A stretch of DNA of 64,000 nucleotides from Boesenbergia rotunda. Its lineage: Eukaryota; Streptophyta; Magnoliopsida; Zingiberales; Zingiberaceae. The notes beneath the pieces were generated by a model, which worked only from the letters and a program-made list of their open reading frames with translations, was not told the origin of the DNA and made no database searches. The stretch covers positions 97,087 through 161,086 of the forward strand of contig JAGFNQ010000193.1 in assembly GCA_024364735.1 (NCBI GenBank), read 5' to 3'. Made by a program: the position numbers and the translations under genes. Of the stretch, positions 45,984 to 57,128 are shown one piece after another; within the stretch, counting starts at the first letter, position 1, and the number at the start of each line of letters is the position of its first letter.

Positions 45984-46236
45984 GCCCTTGGGGCTATGGT
46001 GCAGTGGTAAGGTCACTAGTTGTTAACTCAGGCATCCGCGGTTCGATCCCTAGCTACCGCACATTTTGCAGGAATTTTTCCTCCAAATGGAGCGCGAACC
46101 CTAGGACGCTGGGCTTCTAGACAGGCCACCGCGAGCGCTTCCCGATTTACCCTGGTGACCGGTGGAAAATTTCTGTGGGACCGAGCCGGTCATCCCAGGT
46201 TCAATTTATCTGCTGCTTGGTTCATCATTTTTTTTT
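45984..46236 (+). mobile_element. SINE, tRNA-derived, with 17-bp target duplication
   Basis: The head has an A box (GGCTATGGTGCAGTGGTAAG, from 45992) and a perfect B box GGTTCGATCCC (46040-46050). The tail is a T run. Flanks CTATTTATTCTAAAGCA (45967-45983) and CTATTTACTCTAAAGCA (46237-46253) differ by one base. Orientation is set by the Pol III boxes. It lies about 0.8 kb upstream of the photolyase start. Confidence 0.85.
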
Positions 46237-46363
46237 CTATTTACTCTAAAGCACGGATGCTAGAAACAATCGATTACACACAAATCAATTTCTCTTCCAT
46301 TATTTACTCATACAAAAAAGTGATGGATGGATGATTTTTAAATTCATCCGCAAATCACATTTA

Positions 46364-47038
46364 CGCTGTATTTGATAGGGTGTAATCCACCCTGTAATGT
46401 AATCAAGATTACATTACAAGTTGGATTCCTTTGTTTGGAATACCTTTAAAATTGTAATGTAATGTAATCTCGATTACAAAAGAGGTTGATGATTTGTAAT
46501 CTGGATTACTAAACAAAACCTCCGTAATCTGGATTATATTACACTTGTAAAGTCGTCGGCCGAGCGGCGAAGGTCATCGGACCGCCCGGCGACCGCCGAC
46601 GGCCGCGCGGCCGGCGACCGCCAACGGCCGACGGCCGGCGACCGCCCGGCGACGACAGCCGGCCGCTGCCGCTGCCGGTCGTCGACGGCCGCCGCCGGTC
46701 GTCGACGGCCGCCGCCGATCGCTGGCGACCGCCGCCGGCCGCCCCCCCCCCCCCCGGACGCGGCCGCCGGCGCCGGCGGTCGGCGATCGCTGGTCGACCG
46801 CCGATGGTCGCCAACCGGTCGATGGTCACCGGCCGGCCGATGGCGGTCGTCGGTCGTCAATCTTGATTACATTACAGGATGGATTACCCCTCATCAAACA
46901 AAGGAATCCAACTTGTAATGGTTATCAAAGATTACATACAACTCATTACCAAACATAACAATGTAATCAAGATTACATTACATTACAAACTTTATTACAT
47001 TACAGACCCGATTACATTACCCCCTACCAAACGTAGCC
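46364..47038. mobile_element. MITE with TA-rich arms and a very GC-rich core
   Basis: Ends CGCTGTATTTGATAGGG and inverted GGCTACGTTTGGTAGGG, next to TTA on the left and TAA on the right. The arms are full of GTAATGTAATC / GATTACATTAC words that pair with each other. Between them, 46553-46860 is a block of CGGCCGCCGCCGGTCGTCGA-like words, including 14 consecutive C at 46742-46755. TIR and flank suggest PIF/Harbinger type. Open frames in the GC block are composition artefacts. Confidence 0.65.
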
Positions 47039-47040
47039 TA

Positions 47041-47262
47041 AGTTTATTTTAGTGTTCATTAAAAATGGACAGAATGCAAACTTTCCATCCGTCCTCATCA
47101 TGTCATGGGAGAGATGTGGCCTTGCTGCGAGGTCATAGGCGAGACTATCCATCCTCATCATGTCGCGACCAAGGCACGTCATCACTGCGAGGTCTTGCAA
47201 ATAAGATAGGCTCAGCCTTGATGCGGGAGGTCGTGGGTGAGGTTGGCCTCGTTGTGCGAGGT
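47041..47262. other. Interval with an imperfect ~70-bp duplication
   Basis: Two copies of CCATCCTCATCATGTC... followed by CTGCGAGGTC (about 47087 and 47150). No gene. Confidence 0.5.
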
Positions 47263-47694
47263 TAGGGATGTAAATGAATCGATTGTTCGTGAAAAAACTT
47301 GATGTTCGATTTGGTAAGAGCTTGTTTATGTTCGTTCAATAAATACAAAATTAATTAAATAAATAAACTTGAATAACTCATTAAACTAAACAAATCAGTT
47401 TGAATACATATATGTTCAGCTAGTTAATATATTCAACTCGTTAATGTTCATGAACAATGTTCATTAAAAAAACTCTTATCAATAAACAAAGAAGCTTTTA
47501 AAATGAACAAACAACTTTGAATTATCAAACCTAATAACTAATTAAACAAACAAAAGTTTCAAATATTCAAATAAGCTTGAATTGAGAGCTCGATAATCTA
47601 AATGAACCAAGCTCAAATCAAACTCGAACCAAACTCAAACTCATAAAAAATAAACTAAGTCGAACAATAATTTCAACTTGGCTCGGTTGGCTTA
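47263..47694. mobile_element. hAT-type MITE, copy 4, interrupted by the CACTA element
   Basis: It begins TAGGGATGTAAATGAATCG and runs through the family's GCTTGTTTATGTTCG words in the opposite orientation to copies 2 and 3. It ends GGCTCGGTTGGCTTA, exactly where CACTACAAAAAA starts. The last bases of the MITE end (about TTTACAACCCTA) are missing, consistent with the CACTA element having landed in the terminal repeat. Confidence 0.72.
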
Positions 47695-47708
47695 CACTAC
47701 AAAAAAAC
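47695..47708. repeat. CACTA terminal inverted repeat
   Basis: CACTACAAAAAAAC, matching the CACTACAAGAAAA-type ends of plant En/Spm elements, with a 3-bp TTA in front as possible target duplication. Confidence 0.88.
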
Positions 47709-47719
47709 AAAGATTATGG

Positions 47720-48700
47720 GACGAATTATAAAAAAAAATTCGTCCCAGAAAATTTAGGGACGAATTTGGCGACAAAAAACTTTTTCGTTGCAGATTTGCC
47801 GTCGCCAAATTCTGGGACAAAAATCTAGATTCGTCCCTGAATTTGGCGACGAAATTAATTTTTTGTCTCCAAATTCGTTGCCAAATTGCAACGAAAATAA
47901 AATTCGTCCCAAAATTCGTTGCCAAATTGCAACGAAAACAAATTCGTCCCAAAGAATTCGTTACCCACAAATCTAAACTTTACGACGAACATGTTTCGTT
48001 GCAGAATCTGAGACGAAAAATATATTCGTCCTAGATTCTGGGACGAATCTTCAAATTCGTCCCAGATTCTGGGACGAAAATATTTTTTCGTCTCAGAATC
48101 TAGGACGAATTTGAAGATTCATCCCAAATTCTAGGACGAATTTGATGATTCGTCCCAGAATCTGGGACGAATATAGATTCGTCCCAAAAATGTAATTTAG
48201 TTAATTTTGTAAAACATCATTTTTCATCTCCGATTCTGGGACGAATCAGTGAATTTGTCCCTGATTTTGGGACGAATTTACTGATTCGTCCCTGAATCTA
48301 GGACGAATTCACTGATTCGTCCCTGAATCTGGGACGAATCTTTGAATTCGTCCCTGATTTTGGGAAGAATCCAAAAATTCGTCTTTAATTTAGGGGCGAA
48401 TCCAAAATTCGTCCCTAATTCAGGGACGAATCCAAAATTCGTCCCAGAATCAAGGACGAATCAGTAGATTTATCTCAGATTCAGGGACGAATCTTTGAAT
48501 TCGTCCCTGATTTTGGGACGAATCCAAGAATTCGTCCCTAATTTAGGCATGAATCCAAAATTCGTCCCAGAATCAGGGACGAATTAGTGAATTCGTCCTA
48601 GAATCAGGGACGAATTCACTGATTCGTCCCTAATTTTGGGACGAAATCAATGAATTTATCCCAAAAATTGATAAATTGGGGACGAAATTTTTTCTTTACA
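47720..48700. repeat. CACTA subterminal repeat array (GGGACGAAT / ATTCGTCCC)
   Basis: Dozens of copies of a 9-12 bp word, in both orientations, over about 1 kb. Many pair into short hairpins such as ATTCGTCCCAGAATCTGGGA. In En/Spm such repeats are TNPA binding sites. There is no gene here. Confidence 0.85.
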
Positions 48701-49569
48701 AAATTCATCCCAAATTTTCAAATTTTTCGAATACAATAAATATTATCAATTTAACTACGTTCAATATATCTATACAGATATAAAATCGTACAAAACAATA
48801 CATGTCGTCATATCCATACAAATATAAAACATCCAAATATCCATACAGATAAAAAACATCCAAACGAAACATACCATTATATCCATATGATACAGATAAC
48901 ATCCAAATATAGTACAAGATAACTGATCACATAGAATCTATAAAGTCATGCAAAAAACTACAAAAACATCAAGATATTGACTTCTTCCATTGGCAATCTT
49001 CCTTCTTTCAATTTCTTCTTTTCCTACATAAACAAACAAAATTTTCCCCATTAATCTCCACGTAACCATTCATATGAACACCATATGCCTAGATATAAAA
49101 AAAAAAAAAAAGTAAAACACAAAGCAGAAGATTAGTCAAAAATAGTTTTCATTCCCAAAACATGATCTGAGGACTGAGATAATATAATAATGAAGACAAC
49201 AAAAACTGTCATGATTCACAAAGAAAGAAGCTAGAAAACAACAAGAACAGACAACAAATAAAAATATACATCTCATTCTTTTGTACACACGTAGTCAACG
49301 TGATATAATACAAGTCTATGGTGATAGATAAGATGGTCACCAATCACCATAAATTTCTCAATCATGAAGAGCTTAATGGAGGTACTTAGGGATTCCGCAT
49401 GCTTAAACAACAAATTAAGGTAAAGACCATAGATTTCTCAAGCATGACAAGTTCTGCTGGTGATACTTAGATTTCAATGGTCAAATTTGAGTCATATGCC
49501 AATTTTCATGTTAACAATGTAGTTACGATGCAGTATCACGTTACGATAAGTAACAGAATATCTAACTAG
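48701..49569. other. CACTA internal spacer without gene
   Basis: AT-rich. It contains imperfect repeats of ATCCATACAGATA / AACATCCAAA (48765-48915). The 70-codon minus-strand frame there is only a repeat translation. Confidence 0.55.
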
Positions 49570-50095
49570 TGAACCAATTTCCAATGGGGAAAGGAACTGT
49601 TGAGATCAATTTCACAATTCCAAATGTTCTTTAAAAAGCAGAACAATATGGGAGGTTAATAAAATGGGTTACTTAACTCAATCAGTATGGTTTGAATTTG
49701 AAACCTCGCACAGCAATGAAAAAGTACCAGTGATGGTCAAATATCTTGGTAAGGTTCAAACTTTGCTTAAGAATTTTGATTATACAATTGAAAAAGTACC
49801 TAGGCAGGCTAATGCTTTAGCTGATCATTTGGCTAAATTAGTGGTTTTGTCCAAGCCAAACTATACCTTTGTTGAGTTCAAATCTGTATCGTCAGTTGAT
49901 GATACCAAGGTGGTAGCTGTTCTAACTAGCAGTAACCAGCCTGATTGGATGACTCCACTAATTGACTGCTTTTGGGGATCTAGATTCTATAGGTTGAGAA
50001 CTACTCTTATACAGTTATACATAAGAAATAAAAGGAAGAAAGTGAGTGATAAAAAAAAGAAAGAATTTATGTTGAAAGTTCTCACTGCCTTATGA
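49570..50095 (+). pseudogene. Captured RNase H fragment of Ty3/gypsy type
   Basis: The frame from 49664 includes VMVKYLGKVQTLLKNFDYTI and EKVPRQANALADHLAKLVVL. These match the end of the RNase H-like domain of gypsy Pol (pattern KY-x-L...F...I-x-x-V/I-PR-x-x-N-x-x-ADALAKLA). About 80 residues follow that would lead toward integrase. No RT or integrase core is present. Its strand is opposite to the CACTA genes, and it lies in the spacer between the subterminal repeats and the TNPA-like gene, so it is probably a captured or inserted remnant. Confidence 0.65.
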
Positions 50096-50478
50096 GCCTA
50101 AGAAGGTAACTATTCCAACTAAAAATCAGATGTAGTTATGAGCCTAAGAAGGTAATCATTCCATAAAGGCATTCTACTTGATAGTTGGAAGAAATACTTG
50201 GAAAATCACTAGAAAACAAGACAAAATCATATAAGACAACTATAGAGAGATATGTGTATAGGTATGATACAACAATTGATCTCTATACTAGCTTATTTCA
50301 TATAGACAAAATTCAAAAAACTCACCTGACCATAATTACCAAATATTTCATCAAGCTTCTCTTCAGTGACCTGAAATACATTTGCCAAAATTAACATTAA
50401 CATAATTAGCACCGACTGAATATAACAAAATAATAATATTAATAAAACATACAATAACAAAAATTGCACAAACAAATA

Positions 50479-52192
50479 TTAATATTCAAAAATAATACCA
50501 TGATCTACGTCATCGTCGCCACCATCATCACCATGATCTACATCATCGTCGCCACCATCATCACCTGAACGGGGAGGATTCTGCATTGGAGCGGAGTTTA
50601 ACTGAAGATGTCTCATGATCATGTCCTGTTGCCGACGTAATTCTCTAATTTCTTGATCCCTTTGCGACATTTCTTCATCTCTTTGGAATATTATACCTTT
50701 CAAATGGGATACCTCATCTTCCAAGCTAAGTATCTCAGGAGAAACTACTCGTGAGGTAGAAGAGGAAGATATGCCAACAACTCTTTGGGTTCTGCTCAAG
50801 GAACCCAATCCTAATATTCTTCCCCCTTTGGCTCCCCCACTAGCCTCCAACCATAAATTCATGCAGTTGCCAACAGAAGGTTCAGAGCCGCCAGTGTTTT
50901 CGCTAGGTTGCAAATTTATCAATGCTAGTTCTAACTCATCATATTTGTCCTGTGTTGTCATAAGAAAAATTATAAAACAATGACAATAATAATATTTTAA
51001 AATCAAATAAAAATTAATCCTAACCTTTATTAATTTGGCTCTATCCCCACTCCAAGTCTTGTCTTTTTTTGTAAAAGCATGAGTGAAAGTTTCAATGAAT
51101 ACGGGCTCCTTCCCCATTTCCTTAGTCTAAAAAATACCATTAGAAATAATGAAATAATTTGATATAAATTAAAAATTAGTGAGAGAGTTAAATAAATTAC
51201 CAATCTGCGTCTGTGCTCATCTATGTTAATAGACCCTCCCGCATATATAACAGATGCGTCTCCAGAATTAAAAGATTGATTTATCTTATTCTGATAACTC
51301 CTGCTTTTGCTCTCATCCGTTTCCCAAACATTGCAGATTTTGACCCAATTTTCATCAGTGATGCATGGTGGCTTTTTCCCCCGAGTCTTGGCATGATTCA
51401 GTACATGCCTAATGTGATCACCACATTTTTTTTAAATATTTTTTTTATTTCCATTTCTGCACTCGGCTCCCAATTGAATGTCAGCTGAAATGAAAAAGAA
51501 TAATTAATTACATACTAACTTTAATTTCATAAATAAATAAAAGACAATATACCTTGAACTCATTCCACCATAACTCCCTATTAGTAGATGGAGTGCTTGA
51601 ATATGACATTGAAGCACCTCCCCAGTGATTATTCACGATTCTATTAATATCGTGAATAATCCATACAGAGTTTTCAAACCTATCATAAAATTTCAAATAA
51701 TATATATTAAATAATTAAGATAGTTGAAAAAATAAGATATTTTACAATACTTACGAATCTCCGATCGGAACTATAAACTCCCGAGTGTCTATCAACTCAG
51801 TGGCTGAGTTTCTAGTCGCTTCAGTATTTTGCATAGGTACCGGAGAATGGGCTGGAGAAGGTACTGGTGACGGTGAATGAGAAGGTGCATGTAAAGATCC
51901 TGCACCTGAATGAGAAAGTGCATGTGATAGTACTAGCGATGACAAATGATAAGGTGCATGTGAAGGTCCTGCACCTGATACTGGCGCCGGCGAACGAGAA
52001 GGTGCATGTGAAGATCCTGCACCTGATAGTGGCGACAGTGAATGAGAAGCTCCTACATCGGGTGCTGAAGCAGAAGGGCCAAGAGAAGACTGTCTACGTT
52101 CATGTCCAAGACGTCCAAACTGTTAAACAAAAGTATGGCGACGCATAAATAAGAAGGTGAATGCATAATGAAAAACATGAAAAACTTACCAT
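50479..52192 (-). pseudogene. TNPA-like CACTA gene (plant transposase Ptta/En/Spm, Transposase_24 type)
   Basis: Probable exons on the minus strand: 52192-52190 (ATG), 52119-51755, 51679-51553, about 51486-51204, 51126-51025 and 50949-50479. All junctions are GT-AG and most phases agree. The N-terminal exon encodes SHAP/SHSL-rich repeats (GAGSSHAPS...). The core has HVLNHAKTRGKKPPCITDEN, WETDESKSRSYQNKINQSF and KEMGKEPVFIETFTHAFTKK, the Transposase_24 pattern. The last exon forms a coiled coil (about residues EDEVSHLKG...RRQQDM) and an acidic GDDGGDDDVDHG repeat present twice. One frame conflict lies in an A-rich run near 51422-51440, so the gene may be broken. TNPA binds subterminal repeats. 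Confidence 0.78.
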
Positions 52193-52399
52193 TTTTGCTA
52201 TCTAATCAGAGAGTGCACAACAAAATAACTGTATGTTACCTGTAATGACCTATAAAAAAATATAGTGTATTAACAGATAGAATATATAATTTAAAAAACA
52301 ATATCATATATAAACAATTAAGAATGATTTATAAGTTTTATAAATTTACATATTAAACTAAATTAATTCATATCATTTTATAAAATATTACCTATCATT

Positions 52400-55300
52400 A
52401 AACATCAAAATCCTCGTTATCATTCGCAGCCACATCCTCATCCTGATCATCGTCGTCGTCCTCCTCCTCCTCATCCTCATCCTCTTCCTCTTCCTCTTCT
52501 TCCTCTTCCTCATTAATTTCACTTGCATCCACGATTATGACTATACCACTGGGATCTCGTAAAGTTGGAATAATATATTCCTCTGTTTAAAATGTGTTTG
52601 CAACTTCCTCCTGTTGGTATGCAATATTTTCCCAACGTTCCTCAATTTTTTTCCTTGCTTTGGTTTTACAAACAGCCCACCAATCAATCTTATCACGTTT
52701 CAAACTAGGATATAAAGAATAGAAAACTTGAATTGCTTGTTGTGCAAACACAAATGGTTCATATCTTTTATAGAATCTCTTATGATTTATTTCAACCAAA
52801 TTATAGTGTGGATGCACCTTCATACCTCTAACAGGGTCAATCCAACGATACATAAATAAGATAACTCGCATTTCTAGACCAGGGTATTCTATTTCTAAAA
52901 TTTCTTCCAACAAACCATAAAAATCACTATTTGGACTTTCGTCATTGGATGATTGAACGCAAACCCCACTATTCATTGCACTCTTCTCCATTCCATATTC
53001 TTGAGTATGAAAATTATATCCATTTATGAAGTATGCTGGCCAAGTGCGTACAAGCGCTTTTGGACCCCATGACAGATTGATCAACATCTCATGTTCAAGG
53101 TGAGCTTGATTATCATGAACCTAAAATCAAATACGCCAAGTGTTAAAAGTCTGCATATGTATAAACCAAATTTAGATTGTCTACTTACATATGATTTAAA
53201 CCATGGTGCAAATTCTTCATTGCATAAGCGATCAAGCTGTTGTGGCGACAATCCTGAATATAAGTTTTGGAAAATCCTTCAAAAGAAAAATAAAAAACTT
53301 ATCACACAAACAATTTACAACATTAGAAATATAAATAAATATTTATACTAACTCGTAATATGATGATACTTCTAGACAATTCAATAAAATATATGTTTGG
53401 GTTGCCCGACATTCTTAGCCTGTTAAGTATCTTTGGTTACATGGTCCACTTGGTCGACCAAGATAATTAAAAATTGAGAAGGACTTTAGATTGGGATCAA
53501 TAGGACCCTCATCATTTCTTCCCGCTCTTTGCCTTTTGCTATGAACATGAGACTCAAAATAATATGATGCAAAAGTTGTAACTTCCTCCACAATGTATGC
53601 ATTAACAATTGAGACTTCAACTCGTGCCTTATTTTTCACTTTTTTCTTCAAATGATATAAGAATCTGATGATAATGAAACACATTGTATTAGATATTAAT
53701 ATATAATAACTTGTATAAATGGACACATTGTATAAATTGTATAGATGAAAATTTTACCTTTCAAATGGATACATCCATCGAAAATTGACAGGTCCTCCAA
53801 CTTTGGCCTCGTATGGCAAGTGAACCAAAAGATGTTCCATAGAATCAAAAAATGATGGTGGAAATATTCTTTCTAAATTACATAAAATAATTGGAATGTC
53901 TCTCTCTAACTTTTCCATGTGTGAATGTCTCAAAACTGTTGAGCATATATCACGTAAGAAAATGCTCAACTCTGTAATGACACCCCATATAAAATTTGGT
54001 AAGAGTTGATAGATCATTTCCGGTACATTAGAGGGGGGTAAATAGCGATTTTCGAACCCCTTTGTTCCTACATGGTTAGTTGCACAGCGGAATATACAAT
54101 ACAACAAAACTAACAATGAAGAACAACGCTAATAAACCAAATTTACTTGGTATATATCCACCCTGGACGGGTGACTAATCCAAGAATCCGTAGGTGGATC
54201 AATCCCCGGATAACTTTCGGCTAGCCCTCGTCGCTCCTTGTGGGTGGAGAAACCTCGCCACAAACTCAAACAAAGCACTAAGCACAAAGACTACTATCTT
54301 GCCTTTAACCAAGACAAGATTCGTCAAGAATCTCAGCCACCACGAAGTCCTCTTTAAATAGGACTTGGCTGAAACCCTCGCCACCAGTCGACTGCTCCTA
54401 GGGCAGTCGATTGGTGCCACTGAAATTTGACCGTTGCAACTCCCAACGTTCGAATTTCATCCAACTCACCAGCCACCTACCAGTCGACTGCTCCCAGAGC
54501 AGTCGACTGGTTCCTGGCCAGAACCCTTCTGTGAGTTCCATCAGTCGACTGCCCCAATGGCAGTCGACTGCCCCACTCACACACCTAGGGTTTCCCTTCC
54601 CGAGTACACTTCTCTCAGCACTCAGACCCTAGGACTTTCTCGAGTACAATCACACAGCACTCGTACCCTCACGACTCGACTGACTCTTCCTCGACAGCCT
54701 CGACTGTTGCCTTCGCGCCCTCTTCATCTTCGGCTCCCGTCCCTCGGATGCACGCAAGCCTCCAGCTTGCCTCCATGCCATCCTTCATGCATGCCTCGAA
54801 GTCTGCGCTCATCAACTCATCATCCCTGCTCTCCAAGGTCCCTCGGGTGCACACAAGCCTCCAGCTTGTCTCCATGCCACCCTTCACCGTACTGAGGCCG
54901 TCCAGCCAAGTCCATATGTGTAACCTGTACAACTTGCACACTCAACATACACATATAAGAACACAAGGGTAAACCTAACGTAAACCCTTTGCCCAAACAT
55001 CAAAACACTTGGTCACTCCAGACCACAGATTGCCTCAACAAGAGTTCCTTAAAAGCAATAGGAATGAGCCTTTGCATAATTATATGGCAATCATGACTTT
55101 TTAAACCAATCAATTTGTATTCCTTCATATCAACACATCTTGCAAGATTAGAGACATATCCATCTGGAAATTTCAATGATTTCAACCATTCACAAACAAC
55201 ACGTCTCTAATCCTTATTCAATGTATAAACTGCCTTTGGCTTTGGTCCCCGACTATTTTCATCGACATCAAGAGTGGGTCTTTTACAAATAAGTCGCATA

Positions 55301-57128
55301 TCTTTTCTGGCATTCAAATTGTCTTTAGTTTTCCCATTGATATCCATCACTATATTTATCAAATTATCAAAAACATTCTTCTCAATATGCACTACATCAA
55401 GATTATGATGAATCAAATGATTTTTCCAATATGGTAAGTCCCAAAATATACTCCATTTAGTCCATTTATGTGTACTTCCAATTCATATGGTGTACCATAT
55501 GGCTCTTCAATAACTGATGGAAACTCACAAATTCTGAACCAAGTCTGTTCACTTGTTAATCTCAATGGTGGAAGTGTTCTTTCAATTCTATTCTTTGTGA
55601 ATTCATCTTTATTTTTTTCTGAAATTATGATTTGGTGGCAAAAATTGTCTATGACAATCAAAATAACTTGGTTTCTTCCCGTGTTTCAATCTGATTGACT
55701 TAGATCTCTCCATACATATTGGGCATCCAAAGATCCCATCGGTACTCCAACCCGATAACATACCATAAGCTGGAAAGTCATTTATCGTCCAAAGAAGAGC
55801 AGCCTTCATTACAAACATCTGATTAGTATGAGCATCATAAGTAGGAAAACCTTCATCCCATAGTTGTTTCAACTCTGCAATCAAGGGTTGCATATAAACA
55901 TCTATTAACTTCTTCAGATTTTGAGGGCCAAGCACCACTAATGTTAAAAACATATAAGGACCTTCCATACACATCTCAGGTGGAAGATTATACAGAGTTA
56001 AGATAACTGGCCAACATGAATAATTTCTTCCAAATTTGCCAAACGGAGCAAAACCATCGGCACATAAACCTAATCTAATGTTTCGAATCTCCTTTGTAAA
56101 TTCTGGATATGTTCTATCAAAATGCTTCCATACCTCTGCATCGCTTGGATGACACATTAGATCCTCTTCTGTTTGATGATTTGCATGCCAAGTCATGTGT
56201 TCAGCAGTTGCCTTTGATGCATAAAGCCTTTGTAACGTAGGAGTTAAAGGCAAATAAAACATTTGCTTGTATGATTTACGCTGTCGTTGATTTCTTCGAT
56301 TGCTCATGTACCTAGTTTGTTTATAGAATTTACAAATATCTGCATCTTCATCAACTCCCCAATATAACATACAACCATCTCTGCAAACATCAATTCTTTG
56401 CACCGGAAGACCCAATTCTTTCACGAGTTTTTTCATACTATAAAAATCATTAGGCAGTATATGATCACGTGGCAATGCCTCTCCAATAACTTGAACAAAA
56501 TCATTAAAACAATCTTGTGACACATTATACTCTGCCTTAACATTCAACAGTCTTGCAGTGAGAGATAATTTAGTGTGACTATCACAACTAGCCCATAATG
56601 GTTCATCAGCAGCCTTCAACACTTTTGAAATTGAAGATATGTTTCATCTACAGGTGGTACTTCTACTTCCTCCAACGGTGATGTATAAGTAGTAAACATT
56701 TGTTCAACTATTGGAGGATAACTAGAACTTGCACCATGTGTGTCAGGATCGAAATTCTGGCCCGTTGCATCAATTACCATCCTCTAATATGGATTTAATT
56801 GATTATAATAACTTTGATCACCACCAACTGAAACTTGTATATTTCGTTCAAAATCATGATCAGATATAAACGGTTCACCATGGGATGTCCAATTATAATA
56901 ATTCGAGGTAAAACCAAATCGACAAAGATGTTCTTCAACTTGATCACTAAGTAAGAATTTGCCATTGTGACACTTTTTACACAAACACCTTATTTTATTG
57001 CCATCCATATACTCAACTTGACTAGATGCAAAATTCAAAAATTGGTTCAACCCAATTTTAAACTCATCAGTTAAACCCCGACGGTTAGGTAAATTCTTTG
57101 TATACATCCACATTCTTTCATTCTGCAT
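52400..57128 (-). pseudogene. TNPD-type CACTA transposase (tnp2), split by a solo LTR
   Basis: Domains in order on the minus strand. The Transpos_assoc domain is at 57128-56784, with WMYTKNLPNRRGLTDEFK and cysteines CLCKKCHNGK. The tnp2 catalytic region is at 56622-55609, with ADICKFYKQTRYM, EDLMCHPSDAEVWKHFD, LGLCADGFAPFG and MLSGWSTDGIFGCPICM. Further tnp2 pieces run to 55041, with HNLDVVHIEKNVFDNL and LKFPDGYVSNLARCVDM. After the LTR come DUF4218 (54006-53754, LERIFPPSFFDSMEHLLVHL), a piece at 53726-53415, DUF4216 (53087-52587, FYKRYEPFVFAQQAIQVFY) and an acidic tail (to about 52400). Stops and shifts between pieces show it is inactive. Confidence 0.88.
54007..55040 (-). mobile_element. 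Solo LTR of family B inside the CACTA transposase
   Basis: The ends are TGATAGATCA and GCCTCAACA, and the exact 5-bp duplication AGAGT lies at 54002-54006 and 55041-55045. It closely matches the LTR at 22967-24142 and the truncated one at 19445. It carries four CAGTCGACTG-type palindromes (54382-54570). Confidence 0.93.

Noticed and set aside
46001..46060. A functional tRNA gene.
   Set aside because: Only A and B boxes match; no cloverleaf was seen, and it lies at the head of a SINE with target duplication.
46534..46860. Minus-strand frames rich in Arg, Asp and Pro over the GC block.
   Set aside because: Composition artefact of CGGCCGCCG repeats; no start context, no domain.
47720..48700. 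CRISPR-like array of short repeats.
   Set aside because: Plant nuclear context, words in both orientations, irregular spacing: CACTA subterminal repeats.
48705..48917. Tyr-rich 70-codon minus-strand frame.
   Set aside because: Translation of imperfect ATCCATACAGATA repeats only.
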